Made by a program: the position numbers and the translations under genes. From the NCBI RefSeq assembly GCF_010685995.1, contig NZ_JAAGWK010000009.1, forward strand, positions 62,001 through 126,000: DNA of 64,000 bases, given 5' to 3'. Positions within the stretch are counted from its first letter, which is position 1. Each line of letters begins with the position of its first letter. The notes below the pieces were generated by a model that had not been told where the DNA came from, did no database searches, and worked only from the letters and a program-made list of their open reading frames with translations. Of the stretch, positions 18,302-30,118 are shown piece after piece. The stretch comes from Goekera deserti (lineage in GTDB: Bacteria > Actinomycetota > Actinomycetes > Mycobacteriales > Geodermatophilaceae).

Positions 18302-18553
18302 ATGACCGCCAGCACCAAGAACGACGTCGCCACCGGCTCCCGGGACATCAAGTCGCACGAGACCACCAGCTTCGCCGACCTCGGCAAGGAGATGTGGGCC
18401 TACCTGACCGGCAAGGGCGCGGCGATCAACTACGAGTTCGTCGACATGACCGTCGAGGTGCCCCGGGAGACCGGCGCCCAGGCCCCGCGCGCCACGTGGA
18501 AGCTGAACGGCACGCTGCGCATCACCACCGCCGAGAACGCCAGCCGGGGATGA
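18302..18553 (+). CDS. Small hypothetical protein
   Basis: 83 residues, acidic/neutral and soluble, containing TTSFADLGKEMWAYLTGKGA and a beta-strand-rich second half (INYEFVDMTVEVP, TWKLNGTLRITT). GAGGAG 8 bases before the ATG is a strong ribosome site. Coupled by ATGA to the next gene. Not a family I recognise with confidence. Confidence 0.75.
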   Translation: MTASTKNDVATGSRDIKSHETTSFADLGKEMWAYLTGKGAAINYEFVDMTVEVPRETGAQAPRATWKLNGTLRITTAENASRG

Positions 18554-18981
18554 CCGGGGAGGGTCGGCCCGCACTCGACGTGACCGCCGACCTCACCCTC
18601 GACGTCGACGGCGTCCCGGTGGAGGTCAGCGCATCGGGCTCCGAGGTGACCGTGACGTCGGGCGACCTGCGGCAGCTGTTCGCCGCGGTGCGGGTCGCCG
18701 GTGGCGCCACCACGCAGGGCGCGCCGGGGCGGACCGAGTTCGCCCGGGTCGCCGACACCCTCGCCGAGCACGGGCTCACCGCCCGGCTCGACGGGCCCGC
18801 GGGCCGGGTGCTGACCCTGGGCGCGGCGGTCGACTCCCCCGCCGGCTCTGCCCTGCTGGGCACCCGGCGGGCCCGGCTGCACGCCGGTGCGGCGCTGCGC
18901 AGCGGCGGCCCGGCCGTCCCGGCCGCCGGCGGCGCGCTGCTGCTGCTGGCCCTGGCCGCCCTCTGGCGGCGCCGGCACTGA
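18550..18981 (+). CDS. Hypothetical protein with C-terminal membrane anchor
   Basis: 143 residues. The N-terminal part is Asp/Val-rich beta structure (LDVTADLTLDVDGVPVEV). The C-terminus is a hydrophobic helix followed by RRR (GGALLLLALAALWRRRH), a tail-anchor-like topology. It shares its start with the stop of the 83-residue gene, implying a joint function. No domain recognised. Confidence 0.65.
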   Translation: MTGEGRPALDVTADLTLDVDGVPVEVSASGSEVTVTSGDLRQLFAAVRVAGGATTQGAPGRTEFARVADTLAEHGLTARLDGPAGRVLTLGAAVDSPAGSALLGTRRARLHAGAALRSGGPAVPAAGGALLLLALAALWRRRH

Positions 18982-19000
18982 GGCACTGAGGCAGGAGTCG

Positions 19001-19031
19001 AGGGGGCGTCACCATCGAGGTGGCGCCCCCT
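19001..19031. terminator. Bidirectional hairpin between the convergent small-gene unit and relA
   Basis: A 13-bp stem (AGGGGGCGTCACC / GGTGGCGCCCCCT, one G-T pair) with a 5-base loop lies 3 bases beyond the relA stop and 19 bases beyond the converging gene. No T-tract, as is usual at high GC. Confidence 0.65.
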
Positions 19032-19034
19032 GGC

Positions 19035-21602
<2,568 letters not shown>

Positions 21603-21642
21603 GGGATCTCCTGCGTTCTCGAGGAGGGAGGGGAGCTCCTCC

Positions 21643-21648
21643 ATGCTA
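21643..21648 (-). promoter_or_regulatory. Probable relA -10 box
   Basis: TAGCAT on the minus strand. Transcription would begin near 21636, downstream of the ATG at 21644 and upstream of GTG 21602, supporting the shorter Rel start. Confidence 0.4.
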
Positions 21649-21733
21649 GCGGCGGGGCGGCACCGGGTGCCGCCCGAGCCCCCGCTGAGGGGGGTGTCCG
21701 GGCCGGCCGCCGCGCCGGAGGTGAGGGCCCGGC

Positions 21734-22372
21734 TCAGACCAGCCAGAGTGCGTGCACGGCGTGCGGGGCGATCCGCTGCCGGCCGCCGAGGGCGGCGAGC
21801 TCCACGACGACGGCCACCGTGGTCACCACGCCGCCGAGCTGCTCGACGAGGGAGACGGCCGCCTCCAGCGTCCCGCCGGTGGCGAGCACGTCGTCGACCA
21901 CGAGGACCCGCTGGCCCGGGGTGATCGAGTCGGTGTGCAGCTCCAGGGTGGCCGTGCCGTACTCCAGGGCGTAGTCGGCGGAGACCCGCTCCCGCGGCAG
22001 CTTGCCGGCCTTGCGCACCGGCACGACACCGGTGCCGGTGACCAGCGCGACCGCCGCCGCCAGCAGGAACCCGCGGGCCTCCACCCCGACCACGACGTCG
22101 AAGTCCGGCTGCCGCGCCGCACCGGACAGCGCCGCGGCCCGCGGGTCGACGGCGGCCGGTGCGGCCAGCGCCTCCACCACCCGGCGGAAGGCCCCGGCGT
22201 CGGCGAACACCGGGGTGAGGTCACGGAAGACGATCCCCGGGGACGGGAAGTCCGGCACGTCGACGACGAACGCCGCGATCAGCTCGTCGACCGGCAGCTC
22301 CCCGCCGAGCGCCGGGACCCCGACCTGCTCCGGGGTCCCGCCCCGCGCCTCGTCCCCGCCCGCGGAGGTCAC
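21734..22372 (-). CDS. apt: Adenine phosphoribosyltransferase
   Basis: Purine salvage enzyme converting adenine and PRPP to AMP, 212 residues including about a 30-residue extra N-terminus. Signature segments: [33 protein letters not shown], and the PRPP-binding loop [18 protein letters not shown]. The GTG start overlaps the secF stop (GTGA). Position between secDF and relA is conserved in actinobacteria and links purine nucleotide supply with (p)ppGpp synthesis. Confidence 0.95.
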   Translation of the reverse strand: MTSAGGDEARGGTPEQVGVPALGGELPVDELIAAFVVDVPDFPSPGIVFRDLTPVFADAGAFRRVVEALAAPAAVDPRAAALSGAARQPDFDVVVGVEARGFLLAAAVALVTGTGVVPVRKAGKLPRERVSADYALEYGTATLELHTDSITPGQRVLVVDDVLATGGTLEAAVSLVEQLGGVVTTVAVVVELAALGGRQRIAPHAVHALWLV

Positions 22373-23835
22373 CGACGCTTCTTGGTGCCCGGGCCGCGCT
22401 GTCCCGGCCGCTGGGGGCGGGCCCCCGGGCGCGGGGCGGAGGTGGGGGCCGAACGGGTCACCGACGACGGGGACTCGATGGGCACGTCGGCCTCGATCGG
22501 CCCGGGCAGCTCGGTCCCCCGCTCGGCCTCGGCCAGCGCGGTGGCGCCCCCGGAGCTCGCGCGGACGGCGCCGTCGGCGGTGGCGCTCGCCGGGCCGCGC
22601 CGGGCCCGGCGGGCGGTGGCCACCGGACCCGCGGCGACGCCGGAGCGGGCCGCGGCCTGCCGGGCCTCCGACGAGCGGCGGGCGAGCACGCGCTTGCGCA
22701 GGGCGACCTGGGCGGGCTCGCGCTCCTTGAGCTCGGCCAGCACCGGCGTCGCCAGGAAGATCGAGGAGTAGGTGCCCACGGCCATGCCGACGAACAGCAC
22801 CAGCGCCAGGTCCTTGAGCGTGCCCACGCCGAGCAGGCCGGCGCCGACGAACAGCAGCCCGGCGACCGGCAGCAGCGCGATCACCGAGGTGTTGATCGAG
22901 CGCATCAGCGTCTGGTTGACCGCCAGGTTGGCGGCCTCGCCCCACGTCATGCGGGCCCCGCGGTCGAGGTCCTTGACGTTCTCGTCGACCTTGTCGAACA
23001 CCACCACGGTGTCGTACAGCGAGAAGCCCAGGATGGTCAGCAGCCCGACGACCGTCGAGGGCGACACCTCGAAACCGATCAGGGCGTAGATGCCCGCGGT
23101 CACGATGATGTCGTGCAGCAGCGCGGCCATGGCCGCGATGGCCATCTTCGGCTGGAAGCGGATGGCCAGGAACAGCACCACCGCGACCAGGAACACGGCG
23201 AGGGCGAGCAGCGCCTGGTCGGTGATGTCCCGGCCCCAGTCGGCGCTCACCGCCTCGACGCTCACGTCCCCGGGGGTGGCGCCCACGGCGCCGGCGACGG
23301 CGTCGACGACGGCGTCCTCCTCGCTGTTGGTCAGCGCCGAGGTGCGCAACAGCACCTCGTTGCCGCCGACCACCTGCACGCTGGCCACCTGGGCGCCGGC
23401 GTCCTCGGCCGCCGAGCGGACCGCGGCGATGTCGGAGCTGGTGCCGGCCACCCGCAGGCTGTTGCCGCCGGCGAAGTCGATGCCGAAGTTGAACTGCCGC
23501 ACGCCCATGAACAGCACGCACAGCAGCACGATGACAGCGGTCACCGTGAACCAGAAGCGGCGCCGGCCCACGACGTCCAGCCCGGTCTCGCCGTTGTAGA
23601 GCCGGTGGGCCAGCGAGCCCCTGGCCTGGCGTGGGCCGGCTGCCCCCTCGGCGCCGAGGCCGGCGTGGGCCAGCGCGCGGTCGTCGGCGGACTCGGCGGC
23701 CTGCTGCTCGACCTCGGCCGCGGCGGTCGCCTCGGCGGCGGCCTCGTCGGCGTCGGTGCCCTGCGGGACCGGGAGGACGGCGTGGTCGTCCGCCGCGGGG
23801 GTGCCGGCGCCGTCCGGGCGGGTGCTGCCTGTCAT
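22369..23835 (-). CDS. secF: Protein translocase subunit SecF
   Basis: 488 residues, six membrane helices expected. The first helix is preceded by RFWFTVTAVIVLLCVLFMGV, with the periplasmic P1 domain starting FGIDFAGGNSLRVAG. The helix 4-6 block has LTILGFSLYDTVVVFDKVDEN, the conserved SecF signature. Both tails are long and disordered. With SecD it uses the proton gradient to pull preproteins through SecYEG. Coupled to secD by ATGA. Confidence 0.96.
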   Translation of the reverse strand: MTGSTRPDGAGTPAADDHAVLPVPQGTDADEAAAEATAAAEVEQQAAESADDRALAHAGLGAEGAAGPRQARGSLAHRLYNGETGLDVVGRRRFWFTVTAVIVLLCVLFMGVRQFNFGIDFAGGNSLRVAGTSSDIAAVRSAAEDAGAQVASVQVVGGNEVLLRTSALTNSEEDAVVDAVAGAVGATPGDVSVEAVSADWGRDITDQALLALAVFLVAVVLFLAIRFQPKMAIAAMAALLHDIIVTAGIYALIGFEVSPSTVVGLLTILGFSLYDTVVVFDKVDENVKDLDRGARMTWGEAANLAVNQTLMRSINTSVIALLPVAGLLFVGAGLLGVGTLKDLALVLFVGMAVGTYSSIFLATPVLAELKEREPAQVALRKRVLARRSSEARQAAARSGVAAGPVATARRARRGPASATADGAVRASSGGATALAEAERGTELPGPIEADVPIESPSSVTRSAPTSAPRPGARPQRPGQRGPGTKKRR

Positions 23836-25628
23836 CGGGGGCTCCTCGTCGTGGTGCCCCGGCCGGCGGCGACGAGGTCGCGGTCGGGAGCGGTGTCGCC
23901 CGGCACCCGGGGCGCGGCGGACCGGCGGGTGCGGTCGACCTGGCCGAGGCCGGAGAAGCGGTTGCTGCCGAAGCGCTTGAACCGCGACAGCACCGCCATG
24001 AGCGGGTGGGTGAAGAGGAAGACGACGACCAGGTCCAGCACGGTCGACAGGCCCAGGGTGAACGCGAAGCCCTTCACGTCACCGATGGCCAGCCAGTACA
24101 GGATGGCCGCGGCCAGGAAGCTGACGGCGTCGGCGGAGAGGATCGTGCGCCGGGCCCGCACCCAGGCGCGGGGCACGGCGCTGCGCAGCGTGCGGCCCTC
24201 CCGGATCTCGTCCTTGAGCCGCTCGAAGTAGACGACGAAGGAGTCGGCGGTGATGCCGATCGACACGATGAACCCGGCGATCCCGGCCAGGCTCAGCGCG
24301 AAGCCGATCTGCCGGCCCAGCAGCACCAGGCTGGCGTAGACGACCAGGCCGGACAGGATCAGGCTGGCGATCATGACCAGGCCGAGGCCGCGGTAGTAGA
24401 GCAGCGAGTACACGAACACCAGCAGGATGCCCAGCCCACCGGCGATCAGGCCCGCGCGCAGCTGCTCGCCACCCAGCTCGGTGGAGATCGACTGGGCGGT
24501 GGCCTGGGTGAAGGTCAGCGGCAGCGAGCCGTACTTCAGCTGGTTGGCCAGCGACTCCGCCTCGGCCTGGGTGAAGTTGCCGCTGATCTCGGTGGACCCG
24601 CCGTTGATGACGCCGTTGATGGTGGGCGCGGAGACGACCCGCTGGTCCAGCACGATGGCGACCTGGTTGTTCACGTTGGCCGCGGTGTACTGGGCCCAGG
24701 ATGCGGTGCCCTCGCTGTTGAGATCCAGGGTGACGATCCACTCACCGGTGTTGGCCCGGGTGCCGGCGGCGGCGTCGGTGACCTGGGTGCCCTCCAGCAC
24801 GGCCGGGCCGAGCAGGTACTTGGTGCTGCCGTCCTCCGAGCAGACCGCGATGTTGTCCTCGGGCCGGTCGGGCTGGGTGTTGGTGGCGTCGCCGTCACAG
24901 GTGAGGGTGGCGTAGGCGGCCTGCGCCTCCTCCAGGGAGACGGCGGGCGTGGCCGGGTCGGTGCCGGGGTCGGCCGGGGCGCCGTCCCCGGACGTGGCCG
25001 GGGCGGACGTCGGCGCAGCCGGGTCGGTGCTCGGCGCAGCCGGGTCGGTGGTCGGGGTGGGGTCGTCCACGAAGCCCTGGGTGGGCGGGGCGCTCGTCGG
25101 CGCAGCCGGGTCGGTCGTGGGTGCAGCCGGGTCGGTCGTGGGCGCGGCCGGGTCCGCCGGCGGCGCGGCCGGGTCGCTCGTGGGCGCGGCCGGGTCCGCG
25201 GGCGGGGCGGCCGGGTCGGTCGCCGGCGCGGCCGGGTCGGTCGGCGCGCCGCCGACCGGCTCACCCTGGATGACGCCGCGGAAGCGGAGCTGGGCGGTCT
25301 GGCCGAGCTCCCGGGCCTGGTCGCCGTCGTCGCCGGGCACGGAGATGACGATGTTCGAGTCGCCCTCGGTGACGACCTCGGCCTCGGCGACGCCCAGGCC
25401 GTCGACGCGCTGCTCGATGATGCTGCGCGCCTGCTCCAGGTCGACCTGGCTGGGCGGGCCGCCGCCCGGGGTGCGGGCGGTCAGGGTGACGGTGGTGCCG
25501 CCCTGCAGGTCCAGGCCCAGGGTCGGCGTCCGGGAGTTGCCGGTGAAGAACACCAGGCCGTACATGACGGCGAGGACGGCGACGAGGGCGAGGAAGTAGT
25601 TCCGCGCGGAGAACGTGCGTGAGGCCAC
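23832..25628 (-). CDS. secD: Protein translocase subunit SecD
   Basis: 598 residues. The N-terminal helix is followed by the P1 head with TLGLDLQGGTTVTL, then a low-complexity insertion at residues 125-225 built of DPAAPT-type repeats, then the rest of P1 (SWAQYTAANVNNQVAIVLDQ) and five C-terminal helices with GFIVSIGITADSFVVYFERL, the conserved SecD signature. A good AGGAG site precedes the GTG start. Operon order yajC-secD-secF is typical. Confidence 0.96.
   Translation of the reverse strand: MASRTFSARNYFLALVAVLAVMYGLVFFTGNSRTPTLGLDLQGGTTVTLTARTPGGGPPSQVDLEQARSIIEQRVDGLGVAEAEVVTEGDSNIVISVPGDDGDQARELGQTAQLRFRGVIQGEPVGGAPTDPAAPATDPAAPPADPAAPTSDPAAPPADPAAPTTDPAAPTTDPAAPTSAPPTQGFVDDPTPTTDPAAPSTDPAAPTSAPATSGDGAPADPGTDPATPAVSLEEAQAAYATLTCDGDATNTQPDRPEDNIAVCSEDGSTKYLLGPAVLEGTQVTDAAAGTRANTGEWIVTLDLNSEGTASWAQYTAANVNNQVAIVLDQRVVSAPTINGVINGGSTEISGNFTQAEAESLANQLKYGSLPLTFTQATAQSISTELGGEQLRAGLIAGGLGILLVFVYSLLYYRGLGLVMIASLILSGLVVYASLVLLGRQIGFALSLAGIAGFIVSIGITADSFVVYFERLKDEIREGRTLRSAVPRAWVRARRTILSADAVSFLAAAILYWLAIGDVKGFAFTLGLSTVLDLVVVFLFTHPLMAVLSRFKRFGSNRFSGLGQVDRTRRSAAPRVPGDTAPDRDLVAAGRGTTTRSPR
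24950..25245. repeat. DPAAPT/DPAAPP repeat array inside secD
   Basis: About fifteen degenerate units of 12-24 bases encode (T/S)DPAAP(T/P) repeats with short interruptions (QGFVDDPTPT). All lengths are multiples of three. Encodes a Pro/Ala-rich extracytoplasmic insertion in the SecD P1 domain. Confidence 0.85.
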
Positions 25629-25655
25629 GGTGGGCAGCTCCTGTCGGCTCGGGGC

Positions 25656-26021
25656 TCAGCGGGAGCGGTCGGTGGGGTCCGGCCCGCGGTCCAGGCCGGT
25701 GCTGCCGCCCGTGGACGGGACGTCGTCACCGAGGTCGGCGGTCCGGTCGGGGGCGGCGCCGGGCTGCGGGCGCACCTCCAGCACGGCGGCCCGGACGACG
25801 GTGAGCACCACGCCGGGGGACACCTCGATGCCGATCGTGCCGTCGCCGAGCTCGGCGACCGTGCCGTGGATGCCGCTGGTGAGCATCACCGGCGTGCCGA
25901 TGGTCAGGGACTCCTGGAGCTCCTGGGCGCGGGCGGCCATCTTCTTGCGCTGGCGTGCGGGCAGCACGACCAGCAGCGCGAAGGCCAGCACGATGACGAG
26001 CAGCGGGAACAACGAGTCCAC
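25656..26021 (-). CDS. yajC: Preprotein translocase accessory subunit YajC
   Basis: 121 residues. N-terminal membrane helix (SLFPLLVIVLAFALLVVLP), basic RQRKKMAARAQELQESL, then the conserved small domain GTPVMLTSGIHGTVAELGDGTIGIEVSPG. The C-terminus is disordered and acidic. First gene of the yajC-secD-secF unit, 27 bases upstream of secD. Confidence 0.95.
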   Translation of the reverse strand: MDSLFPLLVIVLAFALLVVLPARQRKKMAARAQELQESLTIGTPVMLTSGIHGTVAELGDGTIGIEVSPGVVLTVVRAAVLEVRPQPGAAPDRTADLGDDVPSTGGSTGLDRGPDPTDRSR

Positions 26022-26092
26022 GGTGGAGGTGCCTCTCTACCGCGCCGGGTGCGCGCGGTGGGTGCGGCCGCCGGGGCGGGCCGCTCGGGTCG

Positions 26093-26108
26093 ACAGGTCG
26101 GGACCTGT
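26093..26108. promoter_or_regulatory. 16-bp inverted repeat upstream of yajC
   Basis: ACAGGTC-GG-GACCTGT, perfect 7-bp arms, 72 bases before the yajC start. Could be an operator for the yajC-secDF unit. Confidence 0.3.
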
Positions 26109-26133
26109 GCGGTCGGGACGGGGGCGCGGGGCA

Positions 26134-26182
26134 CCCGGGCGCAGCGTGCGCCCGGGCAGTGGCCCCGGACGCAGCCGGGGCC
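26134..26182. terminator. Tandem hairpins downstream of ruvB
   Basis: Two adjacent perfect hairpins, CCCGGGCGCA/TGCGCCCGGG with a 3-base loop and GGCCCCGG/CCGGGGCC with a 6-base loop, 18 bases after the ruvB stop. Probably ends the ruvCAB transcript. Confidence 0.65.
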
Positions 26183-26200
26183 TGCGCCAGCGGGGTGAGT

Positions 26201-27316
26201 CTAGGCGTCGAACAGCGTCTGTGACGAAGCCCCGCCCGGGTCCGGCTCCCCTGCGCCCCCGCGCAGCACACCAGCCCCTTGCGGCGGCGTGTGCCCCAGG
26301 TGCGTCCAGGCCGCCTCGGTCGCCACCCGGCCGCGCGGGGTGCGGGCCAGCAGGCCGGCGCGTACCAGGAACGGCTCGCACACCTCCTCCACGGTGTGCG
26401 GCTCCTCCCCCACGGCGACCGCGAGCGTGCTCACACCCACCGGTCCACCCCCGAAGCGCACCACCAGGGCCTCCAGGACGGCGCGGTCCAGCCGGTCCAG
26501 ACCCAGGTGGTCGACGTCGTAGAGCCGCAGCGCGGCCTCGGCGACGCCGCGGGTGACCCGGCCGTCGGCGTGCACCTCGGCGAAGTCGCGCACCCGGCGC
26601 AGCAGCCGGTTGGCGATCCGCGGCGTGCCGCGCGACCGCCCGGCGATCTCCGCGGCGCCGTCGCCGGTCAGCTGCACCCCGAGCAGCGACGCGCTGCGGT
26701 CCAGCACCCGCTGCAGGTCGGCCGGTGAGTAGAACTCCATCTGGCCGACGAAGCCGAACCGGTCGCGCAGCGGGCCGGTGAGCAGCCCGGCGCGGGTGGT
26801 GGCCCCGACCAGGGTGAACGGGTTGATGTCCAGCGGGATGGCCGTGGCACCGGGACCCTTGCCGACGACGACGTCGACCCGGAAGTCCTCCATCGCCATG
26901 TAGAGCAGTTCCTCGGCCGGGCGGGCGATGCGGTGGATCTCGTCGATGAACAGCACGTCACCGGGCGCGAGGTTGCTGAGCATCGCGGCGAGGTCGCCGG
27001 ACCGCTCGATCGCCGGGCCGCTGGTGATCTTCACCGCGGTGCCCAGCTCGGAGCCGATGATCAGCGCCAGACTGGTCTTGCCCAGCCCGGGCGGGCCGGA
27101 CAGCAGCACGTGGTCCGGTGGCCGGCCGCGCCTCTTGGCGCCCTCGAGCACGAGCCCCAGCTGGGCGGCGACCTTGGGCTGGCCGATGAACTCGCCCAGC
27201 GAGTGCGGCCGCAGCGCGGACTCGACGACCCGCTCATCGTCGCCGGCCTGCGGGCTCACCTCGCCGAACACGACCGTGTCCGACGGGTCCCCACCGTCGC
27301 GCCCCGGCCCGGTCAC
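26201..27316 (-). CDS. ruvB: Holliday junction branch migration ATPase RuvB
   Basis: AAA+ motor of the RuvAB branch migration complex, 371 residues. Walker [14 protein letters not shown], Walker [10 protein letters not shown], sensor 1 VGATTRAG, arginine finger PLRDRFG, and a C-terminal winged-helix domain ([18 protein letters not shown]). GTG start overlaps the ruvA stop (GTGA). Confidence 0.97.
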   Translation of the reverse strand: MTGPGRDGGDPSDTVVFGEVSPQAGDDERVVESALRPHSLGEFIGQPKVAAQLGLVLEGAKRRGRPPDHVLLSGPPGLGKTSLALIIGSELGTAVKITSGPAIERSGDLAAMLSNLAPGDVLFIDEIHRIARPAEELLYMAMEDFRVDVVVGKGPGATAIPLDINPFTLVGATTRAGLLTGPLRDRFGFVGQMEFYSPADLQRVLDRSASLLGVQLTGDGAAEIAGRSRGTPRIANRLLRRVRDFAEVHADGRVTRGVAEAALRLYDVDHLGLDRLDRAVLEALVVRFGGGPVGVSTLAVAVGEEPHTVEEVCEPFLVRAGLLARTPRGRVATEAAWTHLGHTPPQGAGVLRGGAGEPDPGGASSQTLFDA

Positions 27317-27951
27317 GGGCGGCCCAGCAGCCGCAGGCCCTGCCGGAGCAGGACGGCGACGTCGACGGCGCCGGTGGCGGCGACCTGCTCGGCGGCGACC
27401 GGCGCCAGCTCGGCGACGGCGCCCTCCGCCTCCCGGCTGGTCCAGCCCAGGCCGACCAGGGCGTGTTCCAGCTGGTCGCGCCAGAGGGCGACCGCGGTGA
27501 CCCCGGCCGCCGGCGACGCGTCCGCGCCGTCGAGCGGGCCGCTGTCGCTGCGCACCCCGAGCCGGTCGCGCAGTTCGATGATCATCTTCTCGGCGCCCTT
27601 CTTGCCGATCCCGGGCACCGCCATCAACGCCTTCACGTCGGCCATCGACACCGCCCGGCGCACCTCGCGCGGCGGGTGCACGGCGAGCACGGCCTGGGCC
27701 AGCCGGGGGCCGACGCCGTTGGCGGTCTGCAGCAGCTCGAACAGCTGGCGCTCGTCGTCGTCGGCGAAGCCGTAGAGGGTCAGCGAGTCCTCCCGGACGA
27801 CGAGGGTGGTCGCCAACCGGGCCTCCTCCCCGACCTGCAGCCGGGCGATCGTGCCCGGCGTGCACTGCACGGCCAGGCCCACCCCGCCGACCTCGACCAC
27901 GGCGCCGTCCGGCGCGACGGCGGTGACCCGGCCCCGCACGCTGGCGATCAC
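27313..27951 (-). CDS. ruvA: Holliday junction branch migration protein RuvA
   Basis: 212 residues. N-terminal OB-fold ([20 protein letters not shown], ending [15 protein letters not shown]), two helix-hairpin-helix motifs ([15 protein letters not shown] and [16 protein letters not shown]), and a C-terminal UBA-like domain that contacts RuvB. GTGA junctions with both ruvC and ruvB show tight coupling in ruvC-ruvA-ruvB order. Confidence 0.97.
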   Translation of the reverse strand: MIASVRGRVTAVAPDGAVVEVGGVGLAVQCTPGTIARLQVGEEARLATTLVVREDSLTLYGFADDDERQLFELLQTANGVGPRLAQAVLAVHPPREVRRAVSMADVKALMAVPGIGKKGAEKMIIELRDRLGVRSDSGPLDGADASPAAGVTAVALWRDQLEHALVGLGWTSREAEGAVAELAPVAAEQVAATGAVDVAVLLRQGLRLLGRP

Positions 27952-28559
27952 CGGCCGATCCCCGTCCAGCGGCTGGCGCGGGGCGCCGGCCGGGCACCCA
28001 GGGACAGCCCGGCGCCGTAGCCGCCGGGCAGGTCGGGGGCGACGCCGGCGCCGGTGGCCAGCGCGGCGACCCGCAGCCGGTCGGTGGCCGGCCCGCGCCA
28101 CACGTGGCAGACCGCCAGCGCCAGTGCGTCGGCGGCGTCGGCGGGCTTCGGTGCGACGGTGAGCCCGAGCACCTTCATGACCATCAGGGTGACCTGCTCC
28201 TTGTCGGCCCGGCCGCTGCCGGAGATCGCGGCCTTGACCTCGCTGGGGGTGTGCCAGGCCACCGAGAGGCTCGCCTGGGCGGCGGCCAGCGCGGCGACGC
28301 CGGCGGCCTGGGCGGTGCCGGTGGCGGTGCCCTTGTTGCTCTGGGTGAAGACCCGCTCCACGGCGACGACGTCCGGGCGGTGCGTGCGCAGCAGCGCGGT
28401 GACCTCCGAGTGCAGCTGCAGCAGGCGCACCTCCAGGGCGAGGTCCGGGGAGCTGCGCACCACACCGACGCCGACGGCGGTGGGACGCTGCCCGGGCACG
28501 CCGTCGACCACGCCCCAGCCGCACCGGGTCAGCCCCGGGTCGATGCCGAGCACCCGCAT
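27948..28559 (-). CDS. ruvC: Crossover junction endodeoxyribonuclease RuvC
   Basis: Holliday junction resolvase, 203 residues. Catalytic acidic residues are in [23 protein letters not shown] and [12 protein letters not shown]. The C-terminal 30 residues are an unstructured extension. ATG at 28559 has GGAGGGG 7 bases upstream. A LexA box lies 23 bases before the start, over the predicted transcription start, so the ruvCAB operon is probably SOS-inducible. Confidence 0.97.
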   Translation of the reverse strand: MRVLGIDPGLTRCGWGVVDGVPGQRPTAVGVGVVRSSPDLALEVRLLQLHSEVTALLRTHRPDVVAVERVFTQSNKGTATGTAQAAGVAALAAAQASLSVAWHTPSEVKAAISGSGRADKEQVTLMVMKVLGLTVAPKPADAADALALAVCHVWRGPATDRLRVAALATGAGVAPDLPGGYGAGLSLGARPAPRASRWTGIGR

Positions 28560-28581
28560 GGGACCGCCCCTCCGTCGTAGC

Positions 28582-28597
28582 CCGAACACACGTTCGA
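28582..28597. promoter_or_regulatory. LexA (SOS) box of the ruvCAB operon
   Basis: On the minus strand TCGAAC-GTGT-GTTCGG matches the actinobacterial LexA consensus TCGAAC-N4-GTTCGA at 11 of 12 defined positions. TAACGT at 28605-28610 could be the -10 box, placing the transcription start inside the LexA site. Confidence 0.75.
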
Positions 28598-28694
28598 CCC
28601 GAGACGTTAGCCTCTCAGGGGGACGGACCCGGCCGCACGACACGCCGCTCCGACGTGTTCGGGCGGGAGCCGGGGCCGGTCGGCGGCCGACTGC

Positions 28695-29450
28695 TCAGGC
28701 GTCGATCTTCTCCATGACCTCGTCGGACACGTCGTAGTTCGCGTAGATGTTCTGCACGTCCTCGCTGTCCTCCAGGGCGTCGATCAGCCGGAAGACCTTG
28801 CCCGCGGCGTCCTCGTCCAGCTCGACCTGCACGCTGGGCACGAACGAGGCGTCCGCCGAGTCGTACTCGATGCCGGCGTCCTGCAGGGCGGTGCGCACGG
28901 CGACCAGGTCGGTCGGCTCGCTGACCACCTCGAAGGAGTCCCCGGTGTCGCGCACCTCCTCGGCACCGGCCTCGAGCACGGCCAGCAGCACGTCGTCCTC
29001 GCTGAGCTCGCCGGCCTTGGGCACGACGACGACGCCCTTGCGGGTGAACATGTACGCGACCGAGCCCGGGTCGGCGAGCGAGCCGCCGTTGCGGGTCATC
29101 GCGGTGCGGACCTCCATTGCGGCCCGGTTCTTGTTGTCGGTGAGGCACTCGATGAGCAGCGCCACACCGGCCGGGCCGTAGCCCTCGTAGGTGATGGTCT
29201 GCCAGTCGGCGCCGCCGGCCTCCAGGCCCGCGCCGCGCTTGACCGCGCGGTCGATGTTGTCGTTGGGCACCGAGGACTTCTTCGCCCGCTGGACGGCGTC
29301 GAACAGCGTCGGGTTGCCGTTCACGTCACCGCCGCCGGTGCGTGCCGCGACCTCGACGTTCTTGATGAGCTTGGCGAAGAGCTTGCCGCGCTTGGCGTCG
29401 ATCCCGGCCTTCTTGTGCTTCGTCGTCGCCCACTTGGAATGGCCGCTCAT
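28695..29450 (-). CDS. YebC/PmpR family regulatory protein
   Basis: 251 residues, full length. Begins [20 protein letters not shown], the family's hallmark. Contains [20 protein letters not shown] and [20 protein letters not shown]. Family members were described as transcription regulators, and recent work links them to translation of polyproline stretches. The ATG overlaps the pdxT stop. Order pdxS-pdxT-yebC-ruvC is conserved in actinobacteria. Confidence 0.95.
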   Translation of the reverse strand: MSGHSKWATTKHKKAGIDAKRGKLFAKLIKNVEVAARTGGGDVNGNPTLFDAVQRAKKSSVPNDNIDRAVKRGAGLEAGGADWQTITYEGYGPAGVALLIECLTDNKNRAAMEVRTAMTRNGGSLADPGSVAYMFTRKGVVVVPKAGELSEDDVLLAVLEAGAEEVRDTGDSFEVVSEPTDLVAVRTALQDAGIEYDSADASFVPSVQVELDEDAAGKVFRLIDALEDSEDVQNIYANYDVSDEVMEKIDA

Positions 29451-30118
29451 CGAACACCTCCCTCACTGGCGCCGTCGTCGGCACCGTCTGCGCGTCTGTC
29501 GTCCCGTCCGGGGTGCTCGCGCACGATCTGCACGAAGAGGTCGTGGACCCGGGTGTCCCCGGTCAGCTCGGGGTGGAAGCTCGTCGCGACCAGCCGCCCC
29601 TGACGGACGGCGACGATCCTACCGGCGGCCGGCCCGGCCACGACCCGGCCGAGGACCTGCACCCCCGCACCGGCCTGCTCCACCCACGGGGCACGGATGA
29701 ACACCGCGTGCAACGGCCCCCCGGGCACGCCGTCCACCTCGACGGTGGACTCGAAGGAGTCGACCTGCCGGCCGAACGCGTTGCGGCGCACGGTGACGTC
29801 GAGGCCGCCGATCGTGTGCTGGCCGGCCGGGGCACCGACGACCCGGTCGGCGAGCATCACCATCCCGGCGCAGGAGCCGTAGACCGGCAGGCCCGCCCGG
29901 ACGGCGGCCCGCAGCGGCTCCAGCAGCCCGGTCCGGGCGGCGACCAGGCCGATGGTGGTGGACTCACCGCCCGGCAGCACCAGCCCCTGGACCGCGGCGA
30001 GCTCCGCCGGCCGGCGCACCGGCACGCCCACCGCGCCGACGCTCGCCAGCGCGGCGAGGTGCTCACGCACGTCGCCCTGCAGCGCGAGCACCCCGACCGT
30101 GGGGCCGCGACCGGTCAC
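29447..30118 (-). CDS. pdxT: Pyridoxal 5'-phosphate synthase glutaminase subunit PdxT
   Basis: 223 residues, class I glutamine amidotransferase that feeds ammonia to PdxS. Triad: nucleophile Cys in [10 protein letters not shown], His and Glu in [10 protein letters not shown]. The glycine strip is LPGGEST. A C-terminal Asp/Arg-rich tail of about 25 residues is extra. Overlaps pdxS by 4 bases. Confidence 0.96.
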   Translation of the reverse strand: MTGRGPTVGVLALQGDVREHLAALASVGAVGVPVRRPAELAAVQGLVLPGGESTTIGLVAARTGLLEPLRAAVRAGLPVYGSCAGMVMLADRVVGAPAGQHTIGGLDVTVRRNAFGRQVDSFESTVEVDGVPGGPLHAVFIRAPWVEQAGAGVQVLGRVVAGPAAGRIVAVRQGRLVATSFHPELTGDTRVHDLFVQIVREHPGRDDRRADGADDGASEGGVR

